Part shown: piece by piece, positions 1-12,518 of the stretch
How the letters are laid out: every line of letters begins with the position of its first letter
Numbering within the stretch: position 1 is the first letter of the stretch
NCBI GenBank assembly: GCA_947095535.1
Contig: OX352772.1
Span: 33,065,445 to 33,129,444, forward strand
Source of the DNA: Poecilobothrus nobilitatus
Lineage: Eukaryota > Arthropoda > Insecta > Diptera > Dolichopodidae
DNA: 64,000 bases
Direction of reading: 5' to 3'
Position numbers and translations under genes: made by a program
Notes under the pieces: model-generated
Seen by the model: the letters and a program-made list of their open reading frames with translations, nothing else
Database searches by the model: none
Told to the model about the DNA's origin: nothing

Positions 1-162
1 TATGTAAAAAAGAAAGAAATTCATTGATTAAAAATTAAATAAAAAACGATTGTTCTTGTTGTTTTCTAGAACCGAAAAAATTAATTTGCAATTGATTATT
101 TTTTTGTTCTAATTTCAATTCAATTCAAAATTCTCAATTCTTTTCGATGTTAAACTTGTAGC

Positions 163-333
163 AGTGGTCTCAGTCACCCAGTGGATAAGAGCATATAAAA
201 TACTTTGTAAAAACTCAGAGAATTAGGGATTCGAATCCCACAAACGTCGTAAGAATAATTTCCCCTTACACAGTCACTCCAGCAAGAAAGGCTGCGTAAT
301 TTCCTTGTCAAATTTATGTGTTAAGGGAATTAA
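163..333 (+). mobile_element. tRNA-derived SINE, degraded copy 1
   Basis: It matches the better copies at 13726 and 20197 throughout. It has an A-box-like CAGTGGATAAGAGC, a B box GATTCGAATCCCAC, then a CGTCGTAAGAATAATTTCCCC segment, a GGCTGCGTAATTTCCTTGTC segment and a TTATGTG tail. The central hairpin of the head is eroded. The A box and B box are internal RNA polymerase III promoter elements typical of tRNA-headed SINEs. Confidence 0.75.
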
Positions 334-477
334 AAACAAACTTAAAGCACACGTCCTTTATTATAGATTTTTCTAAAAATGCAATAGACTGAACCAAAAA
401 TGAAATCGAAAACTTTTGACAATTTTCATACTTATAACTTCACTTTAAAATTCAGAATTTTTCGCAAAATTAAAAAA

Positions 478-1320
478 AACAAGGAAGGGTGTATAATTGA
501 CTGTGTCAACTCTAGGATTCTCATTCAAACATAAGTCATGCTATTACTAGTATCACATTTAATAATTTTTAAAACAATTCGAGAATACTATATAGTACCC
601 AGATTTATACCAAAAACTTTTGCTGAATTAAGTTATCTACCTAATTATTTTAGGTAAATTTTAAAGTTGTATAACAGCTATACTCAAATCTTCTGTTCTA
701 GATTAATTAAATTTTCCAAAGGTTTTTAACATAAAATTTAATTTCTTTTTACAAAATTTTAGGCACTCATATGAAAAAAATATTTTGTATGACAGCTACT
801 CGAATCTGCTGCTCTAGACTAATAAAATCTTGCCAATGTTGTTGGTATAAGACTTAACCTTTTTAACAGCTACTCGAGTTTGCTGCCCTAGATTAATAAA
901 ATTTTTGCCGAAATTGTTGGTATAAGGCTTAATCTTTTTTCATAAAATTTCAGAAATCTAGATTTTATAGATATTGAGTTATTTTAATTTAAAATAAACT
1001 ATTCGAACCCGCCCGTCGAACTTGATAAATTTAATCTCGAAACAAACAATTTTACAATAGTGAAATGGTAAAAATTTCAGATTCGTAGGTTTTTTTAATT
1101 TTTTTTTTAATTAGTTACCGTACATATGAATAGACATGACTATATACATGGATGGATCTACATGACTTATTCGACTCAGAATTTGATCCTGAACCAGAAT
1201 TACTATTATATACTAATACTTTTCCACATCTATCTCATCTTCTCCACTTAAGGTTATGACAAACGTAATAACAAATATATTACACCCTGAAAACTATACC
1301 GGGTTCGTGTGGGTATACAA
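478..1320 (+). repeat. GGAC-repeat family, diverged copy A
   Basis: The left end (AACAAGGAAGGGTGTATAAT, then GTGTCAACTCTAGGATTC) resembles the left end of copy B at 2113. The right part (CGACTCAGAATTTGATCCTGA, ending in CCGGGTTCGTGTGGGTATAC) resembles the 3' ends of copies B and C. The middle carries a three-unit tandem repeat (665-960). The family looks like a non-autonomous interspersed repeat whose ends contain an inverted ATACCCG...CGGGTAT motif. I cannot assign a class. Confidence 0.5.
665..960. repeat. Three-unit tandem repeat
   Basis: Three diverged units of about 80-115 bp start near 673, 790 and 868. Each contains ACAGCTACTCGARTCTGCTG, a CTAGATTAATAAAAT block and, in units 2 and 3, GTTGGTATAAGRCTTAA. 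They lie inside GGAC-repeat copy A. Confidence 0.6.
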
Positions 1321-2112
1321 AATCGAAGGTATAGATAGTTTTTATTTTTTTCTACACAAACTTTGTGATATTATATTTTAAATTTCATAAATCAAATTAT
1401 CACTGCAAGTGTTAGAAGTCAAAAACATCACTGTTTATTAATATGTATACGTACAACTACCTATATATAAAACTAATTTTAAAAATATTAATAATTTCAA
1501 AACTCGAAGTTTATTAATTTTATGCATTGTTTAATTATTATATTTATGACCTAAAAAAATAAATAAAAACAATTATGTAGAATATTTAAAATTCTATTCT
1601 CACTTAATCAATCGCAATTAGAATTAATTTTTAATCTTTTATTCATAACTATTTTCTATACCAATAATGTATAACTGCACGATTTAACAGTAAATAAAAT
1701 TTGTGTGATACAATGATATGCGATTTTATTGCGAATTTAAAGAATGGAACCTCAATAAGATAAATTTGGTATTGAAAAAAAAAACGATTGAATTAGCTGA
1801 TGATACGCTTTTACAAGGTTGGATATGTAAAAGGATATGCAAGGTTAGATATGTAAAAATTGAAGAAAAGCTTAGTCCGGTATACGTTATATTAGAAGGT
1901 GATCCGAATTACAGTATCCCAATTAGTAGATTTCAGTGCATATATAAACGCTTTATACACACAATTATCAACATATGTATATCAGTATATACATATAAAA
2001 AGCTTATATTTAACATTTACCATATAATATGTATTAAAAATATATATGTAGTACCATTTATATTCAAAATATATTTCACAACAAATTGTGTATAAGGATA
2101 TAAAAATATAAA

Positions 2113-3690
2113 AAAAACGAGGAAGAATACAGTTGCCTTTGTCAACTCTTAGATACCCGTACGAACCGTTAGTATGTTCACAGCCACTCTGCCTACAATA
2201 TTATTTTTTTAATATTTTAGTATTTTAAAATAATTTGGGTGAATTTTATAATTTCTAGAACTTATGGGTTGTACATATATTCAAACTATATGTTTATATG
2301 TTCATTCTTCTAAAGCAGATTCTAACCTTCCACATAACGATTATCAATCCAAAACTTTTTCAAATATTCTATAGTAACATTTAATACTAAGCGGTAAATG
2401 TATATTAAATTTACTTAGTACAAAATAATAAATATAATTTTAAATATTATATTATATTATATTTAAATATTCCATTGACAGAATAATTTCTTATAAGTAC
2501 AATAAAATACATATATGTATGTAAATACGGCGCTATATAATATACATCTATACTCTTATGACAGTGACATATACGATATGTAAATAAACATGATATTATA
2601 TAAGTATGTATGTATATCAATATCATATAAATAAAAATTCTTCAAGCAACCGTTATGTTGTTTATTTATTTACATTTTTTTTATACTACGCGTTATATCC
2701 TCAACAATTTCAAATTATCGAGTAAAACAAAATGGAAAAAATTCGTTTTAAAGAAATTTGTTAGAAAATTTGAAAAAATCAAGTAACACTTTCGTCAATT
2801 ATAAAGTAACCCTATATTATTAAAAAAAGTTGTTAACAGAAATAAGAGTATGTATAATGTTGAAGCTTTAATTTTTGTGTATTACTTCAAAAAAATTTTA
2901 ACAGGTGTTCAAGTTACAAGTGTTTAAAAATAGGAAATTTTCAGTTTTTGACCCCTTACAACTCCTAAACGGGGGGTGATACAAAAAAAATTTCTGAAAT
3001 GACTCATACTTATTTTTAAAGATCTAACTTCTGTCAAAATTTCAAGTTTCCAACTTAAACCGTTTAGAAGATAGAAGGGTTGAAGGATTTTGCAAAATTT
3101 GAGTTTCACATAACGGTAAATTAAGACACCGTATGCCACAAATATATATTTATTGTATAGATACTTTTAAAGTTAATAAAAGTAGTAATCGTTTGGCGTT
3201 TTCAAAATGAAGATATACCTTATACAACTTGGGCTATAACAATTTAAATATAGAGCTTTTTTGAACCTTTGGGGAGCTGTAGCTCCGTAACGGGTGGGGC
3301 TACAAAAAAAAGTTATTAAAAATAAAATTAATATTTTTGTGAGATCTATCAGCAGTTAAAATTTCATAGCTCTATTTCAAAAAAAGTGTAGGGATCTAAA
3401 AGTTAGGTGTTAGAGAGCTACCCTAAGGCTTGGTCCAAACTCAACCAAAAAAAATAGGGAACCTACAAATTGTTGTAAGAATATTTTGTGTAAATTTCAA
3501 GATTCTTGCTTTCTTAGTTTTTGAGTTAGCGTGCTGACGGACGGACGGACATGGCTCAAAAGTCTTAGAATTTTTTTCTGATCCGATCCATACCTTTGAA
3601 GGTATATCTAGCTCGCTTATTTGGAGGTGTTACAAACGGAGGAGTAATTTTATTATACCCGATCCTATCGTACGGGTATAAAAAAAGCTA
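2113..3690 (+). repeat. GGAC-repeat family, fullest copy B
   Basis: The left end reads AAAACGAGGAAGAATACAG, with ATACCCGTACGA at about 2153. The right end has GACGGACGGACGGACATGGC (3536 on) and TCGTACGGGTATAAAAAA (3671 on), so ATACCCGTACGA is inverted at the two ends. The internal region 3087-3400 (TTTCACATAACGGTAAATT; GGGAGCTGTAGCTCCGTAAC) is found again at 37806-38180. Similar repeats with a GGACGGAC run and a GGGTATAA end are common in fly genomes from memory. No coding capacity is seen. Confidence 0.6.
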
Positions 3691-6600
3691 TTTAAATTTA
3701 AGCTTTTTACATTTTACTAATAAATTGAAAGACAAAAGGAAAGTATTGAATGTATTATCCTTAATACAGTTAACATGAAATTTAAGTCTTCTACACTTTT
3801 TTGAACTATATCTTCAACTAATTTTATACAAACAAATTAACGAAAAATAACACTATTCAAATTTTAAGAAACCTACAATCAAAATTCTTTACTAAGAAAT
3901 TATTGTGATTGTATTCAAATATTAAAAATTAATGTGCACCTTTGCCTATAATTGATAATTGTAACTGTTGTAAATATCCACAATCTAACTACATACTAAT
4001 ATTATAGTATAATAATAATTTAAAGCCGATACTATATAAAGTTCGTTACAGTTCGTTGTCCTAAATTTTTTCTTGTAACTTTTCTTTTTGTTTTTCTAAA
4101 ATTAACTCACTGCCAACATGTAATTCGTAATTCACTTAAAAGTAATCCAAACAAAATTAACTTTTTCTTCTTTTTTTTTTTTTGTAATTTGTTTAAATTT
4201 TCAGGAAACGTGTTCTGAATTTTTATTTTTACATAAAAACAACACAAATAAAAAAAAAAAAAGAAATATCAAATCAAAAAAATTTTTTTAAAACAAATAA
4301 TTCTAGGTTCTGTTTAATTTTAAAGAATACAGGTTCAATTTTTCGTTACCCCGTCAAAAAAAAAAAAAAAAAAATTGATTGAAATATGTTTGCTACCTAG
4401 CGGACATAATTGATTTTTAGTGGGTGAGGTTTAATAATAACAAATAAAAAATTGATGAAGTTTATAAAAATTACATTAAAACAAAAAAAAAATAAAATTT
4501 ACACTAGCTTACCAACTTATTTCTTCACTAACCTTAAAAAAGACATTAACAACAATAACTTTAAAATAGAATGAAGAGGTGGTCATGAATAAAAAATCAT
4601 TTCATTTTTAAATTTTTAATTTTTTGTAATCATTTTATTAGAAAAGTATTAGAATCACATAAAAAAAGTAATCTCCACATTTTGAACCTCATTCAGTTCA
4701 ATAATATAATTTCTGAAATATTATGTCCCTTTAATTTCAATGGTATTTGTATGAAAACACGATAGCTTAAGAATTCAATAACTAACATAAAGAGATAAAA
4801 TTCAATATGACATTTTTGAAATTCAGATTTAGAGAAAAGAAGCTTATTTTAAAATTTTAAAGTAGATCTTACCACTAGAAGTTATATATGGGGTCCCCAT
4901 ATAAAACAAAGTTTAAAAAAAGAAACGCAGATAACTGAAAATACTTTTCACCTATAAATTAATAATATTTTATATTCGTATTTACTGAGTAGTATTCAAA
5001 AATTAGTTCTTCACTAATTTATTCTAGATCGTTCTTCAAAATTTAAAGTAGATCGGATAACATATGAACTAGGAAAAAGTTTTAATCTAAAACTAAAGAA
5101 TATTTTAATGAAATTTAAGTTGCGTTTGTTGTCTATTAAACATTTTGAGGGAAGCAATATTTTATTTTTTTTTAAATATTTTACACTTAAAATCTGAAAT
5201 GATGTACAATAACGAATATTTAATTTCAACTATAATTAAAATTCCTCCATTTTATATCACCTTAATAGAAACGATAATGATAGTTACTATATATGTACAT
5301 ACATTTAAATGGTTTTTAATGTCAAAAAAAAAAAACTTTTAGTTCTAAAATTCTTGATTATAATGTTCTTCGATCGAGTATAAGATCAAATTCTTTTTGT
5401 TTTTTTCATGTAAATAAATAATTAAATTAAAAACGTAGTTATTATAATCCAAAATAAAAGTAATCGAATATTAAACAAAATGTAAAATAAAAAAAATAAA
5501 AAACAACACGCAATTTCCTTTTTGTTTTGTTGATTTTGTTCAGTTATATTTTAAGATCGTGGTTATTTTGAACTATAATTGAATAAATTGAATGATTATA
5601 TACTATTTAAACTTTGTATTTATATAAAAAAAAACAACAATCCTAACTTTATTACAAGTTTCATTCTTCATTCATTATTCAATTTTCAATACTTTTGAAT
5701 GGTAAAAATTAAAATTTCCATTATAAATTTGTTTTATAGGCTTGTTTTAAATTTTAATAAGAAACTCATCAAATCTTCTATCTATCAGAGAAACGTCAAA
5801 TTTTATATTTCTATATAGTCTCCAGTTAGAAGTTGAAATCCTTAATTTTAATACAATATATTTTAAATATTGATGAAATAGGTTTTAATTAAATTGTTCA
5901 GTTTTTGTCTTTTATTTTAAAATATTAAATTGGAAAATACTGAAGGTGTATGTATCATTATTTAATCCTCAAAACTATCATATCATGTTCACTTACATTT
6001 TTTATATCTTTGTTATAGAAGAGCAGTGAAATATATTCGCAAATTAAAACACCTTACTAATTTTTTTTTACACGCTTCCCCAAACTATAGAAAAGGATTC
6101 CTTTGTACAAAATTATACTTGTAGGTTTGAGTAAGAGGGAGAAGAGTTGAAGGGAAATAGAAAGATGGAGGAGAATTGGTAGATGAATGAGAGAGAGAAA
6201 GTGATTATTGATTTTAATTCAATAGAAAAAGTTTCATTACCTATAAGGTATCTATAAAAGATAATTAAAGCTCCAATATTTCGACGTCAGTTAAGAGAAG
6301 TAAAGGTTTCCTCAAGAATAGACTCGCCAATCAGCAGTAAGGCACGATTTTAGATTTTGTGTACATATAACTTAATGTTGTCTAGACTGCACCAGCCCAT
6401 ATTGTTCACATTTGTACGTCATTTTATAGGTCGGATATATGCTTTGTAGATATTGGCCAGATCTCCAGGAGAAAAATAAGTTTTACAACGAGAAAGAAAA
6501 TCTAAAAATTTGGGTACTTTCTTTCATATATATATATACCTGCATACCTGAGATCAGACAGATTTGATTTATTGAGCACTGTAAATTTAAAGGTTAAAAG

Positions 6601-7662
6601 ATAAAGTTTATGTTAGTTTACTATTATTTTCTATGTTTTGTACTGTCCATTATCAGTTTCATTTGATTTATATTATCTCTAGGCCCTTACTTGTTTGAAG
6701 CTTACCTAAAATTCATTCTCATATTTCATTAATCTAAGCTATAATATAATTTAATTAAAGAAATATTAATCAAATACCAATAAAATCTTAAATTTTCCTA
6801 AGTCAGTGATCAATCAACTGTAAAATTTTATAGATTTTTTATAGCACCATCCTATATTAATACAATACTGAATATTGAGTATTTTTGTTGAATATTGAGT
6901 ATCTTATAATAGATTGGATTAACTATAAAAATCAACATTAATTTACTTTTCTTTTTTTTTTTTGTTTTTGTTGATCTTTTTTAAAAATAAAATAATTGAA
7001 GAGTTATATTAACCTATAAAAGTTACAATTTAATTTGAGAACTCACTTTAACTGCTCATTTTGTTTTTTTTTTTTCTTAAGTATAGTCATGAAATGAGCA
7101 CAAAAAATTAGAAAATACCTACCTATTACAGATTAGGTATACCTATTTGTGGGTCACGAATCAAGTGAAAAATTAAACAAAAAAAAAAAAAAAAGAAAAG
7201 ATGATGATGATGGACACAGTTCAAAAAAAAAAACAAAAAAAAGTAACAATTGAAAATTTCGGGAATATTTAATGATAGGTTTTTACTTTTAGTGAAAATT
7301 ATAAAAATAGAAAAAAAAATAACCATATTATACTTACATACATACAAACATAATACACAGATTGTTGCAGTGAAAATTAAATTAAATAGTAACTAATGAG
7401 TATTAAATTATTGATAATGAAAAAAAAAAAAAAAAAGTAATGAAAAATAAATTTAAACACTTAATTGTGTTATTTAAAAATTTAATTTTAGAAATTTTCC
7501 ATCAAAATCAATTTTTACCCTCCTTTTTCCTCTTCTATTTAAAATTGTTTTTAAATTCTTTTGAATTTAATTGTTCTTAAGAAACAAAGAATATATACAA
7601 ATTAACAAATTGTTACCATCAAAAAATATATTAAAGTCAGATCACGTCACATAACATACAAT

Positions 7663-7692
7663 GTATATATGTATATATATATATATATACTG
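7663..7692. repeat. TA/TATG microsatellite
   Basis: This is an alternating TA run interrupted by TATG. Similar short TATG/ACAT tracts recur through the window (for example near 21115, 41705, 43345 and 44180). Confidence 0.8.
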
Positions 7693-9034
7693 GTATACAT
7701 ATAGCTTTGTTATACGATCAGTGTAAATGAATTTTAAATAGCCCTTTCTAGTATTTTCATTGTTTTTTTACGTTTGAGGTAAATTTTTTTAACAGGTTAA
7801 GCATACATTTAACGGTATTTTAAGAATTTTTTTTGTTACAACTAAAAAAAAAGAAAACATAAAAATTCAATCAATATTGAATTTATTGATTATAAGATTA
7901 ATATTCAATTCAAAGTCATTGAACTTTCGAGAAGACAAAAACAAAGAACAAATATTTGAAGGGACTTGTAAAATAAGTACTTAATATATATATATGTATT
8001 TACAAATTATCACCGTCAGTACCAATAAAAATTGGTTTCTTAAGAAATCTCACTGCTTTCTCTCTATATTTTTAATATAGACTATAATATGACATAAACT
8101 TTTTTTCAATTTTATTTATTAGTTTAAAAAATATTATATTAACAGATAACATTTTTATTATTGTCATCAAAGGAGGTTATAATTTTAAATTATCCTTTTA
8201 ACGATTTTCCGACCTATGTACAGAGTTTAAAACTGAAATTTCTCGACAATATCACGATCCGCTGGGTAGCCATGTAAATAAACACCACCATCTTTGTAAT
8301 TTCTTTGTAATATAATAAATAAATACAAAAGATATATATTTAATATAAATACCCAACAGAAATAATACTGCATATATGCCTGAATTAAAATTCAGATAAT
8401 AAAACTGAAGTAGAGTTAGCTTAAAGTCTCTTATAAGATGTTCTAAAATTTGTAAATAATACGCTTAATCCTTTAATTAGAAAAAAAAGATAATCAAAAA
8501 TTTACAAGCCCATTTATTTATAAATGGGGTGTGAAAAAATAATTAAATAAATATTTTAGGTTCTTTTAAATCATTTAAATTATTTAATAAATCATTTTCT
8601 TGATTTCCAAAATATGTATATAAATGGTTTTTTTTTACTATACATGCTCTAAACAATAATTTGTTTAACCATATAAGTATTTTAAAAGTTCCGAGAAGCT
8701 CGATTCAAATCTATATACAAATTTTAAAGATTTTGTATATTATTTAAAGTAAATTATGAGGAAAATTTTTGAAATTGTTTAAATTACGGGTTGGCGACCA
8801 AATCCATAAATAAAAATCCAAAAGCCAAAATTCACGTAAAAAAAAAATTCATAAAAAAAATCAACAAATTCAAAAATGTGCAAAAAATATTCTGGAAAAA
8901 GCAAAAAACTCCCATTTCGTAACAAATTATTAAAGTTCTTCCTAATTATTTTTATTGCATACATATTACAACATTAAACAATATAAAGCAGTGCTAATAT
9001 TATTTTTACATACATATATATTTCAACAACTAAA

Positions 9035-9708
9035 TGTCCACGCACAATGATAATGACAACGACTATTACCATACAATACAAAAACAAATTGTCGTTGTCT
9101 GGGGCTCGTTCGCAATTTGCCCTGGGGCTGGTTCGGAAGCTTTCAAAATTCGAAATCATGGACTAAATCCTCTCAAATTCAGAGACATAAATAAAACATG
9201 AAAGAACACCAATGTACTAGTTTTTGAGTTATAGTGCGAACGGACGGACGGACATCGTTAAATCGACTCAGGAGGTAATCCTGATTCAGATTATATATAC
9301 ATGTCCATATCTAACTCGCTTCCTTTTGGTGGATACAAACTCCATACCAAAGATAATGTACCCTATACTTTAGGTGTACCGTGTAGGGTTTAAAAAGTAT
9401 CAAATTTAATTTGAAATTTTGGATTCGAATTATTTTTTTGAATTTATGAAGCTATCCGCCAAATTATTAAAAAAAAATTGTTAAAAAGTGTTTAAGTGCT
9501 CATTAATAATTGATTAAAAAAAAAATATTAATTTTGAATTAACATTTTCATTGCCAGCAAAGTAGCAAAGTAGTAAATACAAGTAGCAAAGAACAATTAT
9601 TTAAGCTTTACCACTTAACATGTCAAATATGCCTGTCGTTGTAATTGTCCGCCATTCAACGACAACGACATATATTTTAGTCGTTATCGTTCTCATTGTG
9701 CGTGGACA
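9035..9708. mobile_element. TIR element with TGTCCACGCACAATGA ends
   Basis: TGTCCACGCACAATGATAAT at 9035 is mirrored by the inverted sequence ending at 9708 (CTCATTGTGCGTGGACA). The inverted match continues for about 31 bp with three mismatches. The 674-bp body includes GTCGTTGT/ACAACGAC palindromic pieces next to both ends and an internal GGAC-repeat 3' end (about 9205-9395). There is no transposase frame, so it is non-autonomous. No convincing TSD is visible and the superfamily is unassigned. Confidence 0.65.
9205..9395 (+). repeat. GGAC-repeat family, 3' end only (copy C)
   Basis: CGGACGGACGGACAT at 9240, then AAATCGACTCAGGAGGTAATCC, AACTCGCTTCC and a terminal GTGTAGGGTTTAAAA, in the same order as the 3' end of copy B. 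It lies between the TIRs at 9035 and 9708, so it was either inserted into that element or captured by it. Confidence 0.55.
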
Positions 9709-9821
9709 GTAAGTTTTTAAAATAATTGTGGATCTTTTTTTTGTGGATTTTGGGACTCACCCCTAAACTATGCAAAAATAATACTTGTATATAAGATTTT
9801 GAAGAATTAACTCTGGTTTCA

Positions 9822-9910
9822 GGGGCTTCGGTAGTCTAATGGGTAGGCGTGTGTTGCATTAACCAAAGGAGTGTGGGTTTTTTTCTTTACATACCCCTCT
9901 TACGACCGAA
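9822..9910 (+). mobile_element. tRNA-derived SINE, truncated copy 2
   Basis: GGGGCTTCGGTAGTCTAATG, GGTAGGCGTGTG and GGAGTGTGGGTTT correspond to the tRNA-like head of the copies at 13726 and 20197. The B box is destroyed by a T insertion and the tail is lost after CTTACGACC. Confidence 0.6.
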
Positions 9911-12518
9911 AATAATATAAATATATAGTATATAATTTAAACAAAATAAATAATATTAGTATATAATTTAATAAGAGTATAAAAAAAAGACATATAATGG
10001 CATTGGTAGCCGATGATTTAATAATATTGCATCAGATTTATGTATGTAATATTAATATAAATAAATAAATAAATAAACTCTGGTTCTTTAAAGATATCCG
10101 AACATGCTGTCAACATATTGTAGAAAAGAGACCCGTAAAACATAAAAAAACATTTTAATTTATCTTAAATTTAAACAGAATATCAACCAAACTTAAATAT
10201 ATCTATAAGTTGTATAAAAATTTAAAAAATTTTCTAAAATTAGAAACAAACGTATAATCAACCTTATTTGGTATATAATTAATGATAATAAATCATTATT
10301 TAACTAAATTCGATTAACAATATTAATTTGCTACAAAAAAATTTAGTAAACTTTTACCTTATTTTCATTCTTTACGTATACATAATATATAGAATAAAAA
10401 TTACTAATGAACTTTTAACTTTATTAATTAATTCTTTTCTTGAAAATTGAAAACATCCATTATTTTCAACCTAAAATCAAACACCATAATAACCCACTTC
10501 AAAACTGAAATATTAAAATGAACTGATTTAGGTACATAATAATATATATGTATATATATATTTAAAATTTAATGATTCATTGAAAATAAAACAAAGCCAA
10601 AAAAAAAAAATAATTAGAACTTTCTAATCTTATAATTTTCAATAATATTATATTAAAATCGATGTTTTTCCAAGCGATTTTAATTTATTCTAAAAAACAA
10701 AAAAAAAATAAAAAAAAAAAAAACCTAAAACAAAAGATTTTCGCAAAAATTGCTAAAAAAAAAACAAAAATTCCAAAAATCAATCAAACAATACATAAAT
10801 ACAAAAGAAAATTTATAAAAATAGAATTGATTCACTTATTGAACCGAAAAAAAGAAAAAACAAACAATTATTTCCGCAATTTTTCAAATTTCAATTTACC
10901 TTTTTCTTTAAAACTTACAAAAAAAAAAATTTTCTTTTCTAAAATCTTAAAATAATTTTTAAAATAATTTATTTAATAAAAATGTTTTCTATTTAACGTT
11001 TTTAATACATTTGAAAGAAATGCAATAATAGCAAATAATACTAGAAATAAAATAATAGCAAAAAATATCTTGAATAGAACTATCATATATCAATGATTAT
11101 TTGATAAAGATATGATTTATTTTTTTTTTAGCTTTAGATATAGCTATATTTTTATCCTGTTTAGCCAATCCTTTATTTTATATATACTCATCTCGCCGAA
11201 TACTCTGTACTCTTTTAATCCTCTTTATACCTTTAAATCGTACTAAAATAGCATTTAAATGATAAAAGATACGTGGTTTAATTGTGCTTAAAGAGGGATG
11301 GTTTAATTTTATTTCTCGTTTTAGTACATCGAATACACCGGTGAAAAAAAAGATCATTTTTAATCCAATTGCAATAATAGAACTAATATAGTTAGATAAT
11401 AACTAATATAGGTTACTGTCTTAGCTGAATGAACATTAAATTTGTAATCGTTGCAATCTAATTTAGTGAACTGAAACCAGAAGCACCAAATATCTAGTTT
11501 TCAATTTTAGAATAGGTAACTAAAGTATGAAAGAATATAAATTATAACATGTAGTATATACTTGTATATATGTACTATGAGAAAGGAAATAAATTCTTAT
11601 AGTGGAAATTCTTAAGTTGTTCAAAACTGGTTATGAAAACTCATTTATATAGTTGTAAAAACTGCTATATTATGTTGAATATATTTCTATCAAATGTATT
11701 ATCCTCTGTGACTAATGTTCCATTCTATTATTTTGCAAAAGATGAAAAAAAAACTTTTTAGGTTGGTTTCTAATTTACTTTCCAACTTTTCCTATAATTT
11801 GGAACAATTCAAAAACTATCTATTTAAGTTAATTTTTAAGTTACCGTCTCTCTTTGCCTTTTTCTTTTTGGTTTACGAGGGTCGTTGTAAGTAATTCAGA
11901 AGAATTGCACGTGATTTTTCCGAATTGTGTTAGAGTTTAACCTTTCCGGAAGTCCTATGCTAGACTTAACATTATATTTCCCTCCAGCTTTCCTACAACC
12001 ATTCATTCGTTGGTAAACTCACATTTAAACTTACATTGATAAACTTACATTTTTATAGAATCCAATTTTATAGCGTTTAGTTAGCATGTAGCAAAAAAAG
12101 ATCACATCTATTTCAAATCAATAAAAATTTAAATTAAAACAGCAATTTTCAGTTCTTAAAGAAATTCAAATAAGATCTGCTATAGAAATCCTATAATAAG
12201 TAAAATCAACTATACATATAATATAATTGTTTTTTTTTTTCATTTCAATTATTCTTACTTCCCACATTTAATTCAGATGTATATAAAATAAATATAATTT
12301 ATTTATAAATTCACAAGAAATATTTTAAGAAAATATATTTGCGATAGAATATAATTTCAATTTTATTGCACACTTTTAAATAAAATGTGCGTGAAATTGT
12401 TCACACATCATTAAAATTCTCCAACTATATACGTATATATAATAAAATATTATTTTAATTCCATTTATTTATTTTTTTTTTCTAATTCGATGTTTTTTTT
12501 TTCTTTTTGTTTTTACAG

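Larger units (their letters stand above)
1..12518 (+). other. Large repeat-filled intron of the Centrocortin-like gene
   Basis: No exon that I can support lies here. The first recognisable exon (12519) begins in phase 0 after a polypyrimidine tract and TTTTACAG acceptor, so the exons encoding the amino terminus (about 70 residues judging from CDR2) are upstream of the window or too short to see. The stretch holds a degraded SINE (163-333), two copies of the GGAC repeat (478-1320, 2113-3690), a TIR element (9035-9708) with a further GGAC-repeat end inside it, a second degraded SINE (9822-9910), a TA run at 7663-7690 and many poly-A/T tracts. The K/N-rich open frame near 10662-10955 is translated poly-A. 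Confidence 0.6.

Noticed and set aside
7663..7692. Possible CRISPR or regularly spaced repeat array in the TA-rich tracts
   Set aside because: Simple microsatellites without spacers, and the DNA is eukaryotic.
10662..10955. 97-residue Lys/Asn-rich open frame
   Set aside because: It is translated A-rich sequence in an intron; no domain, and runs of AAA/AAT explain it.
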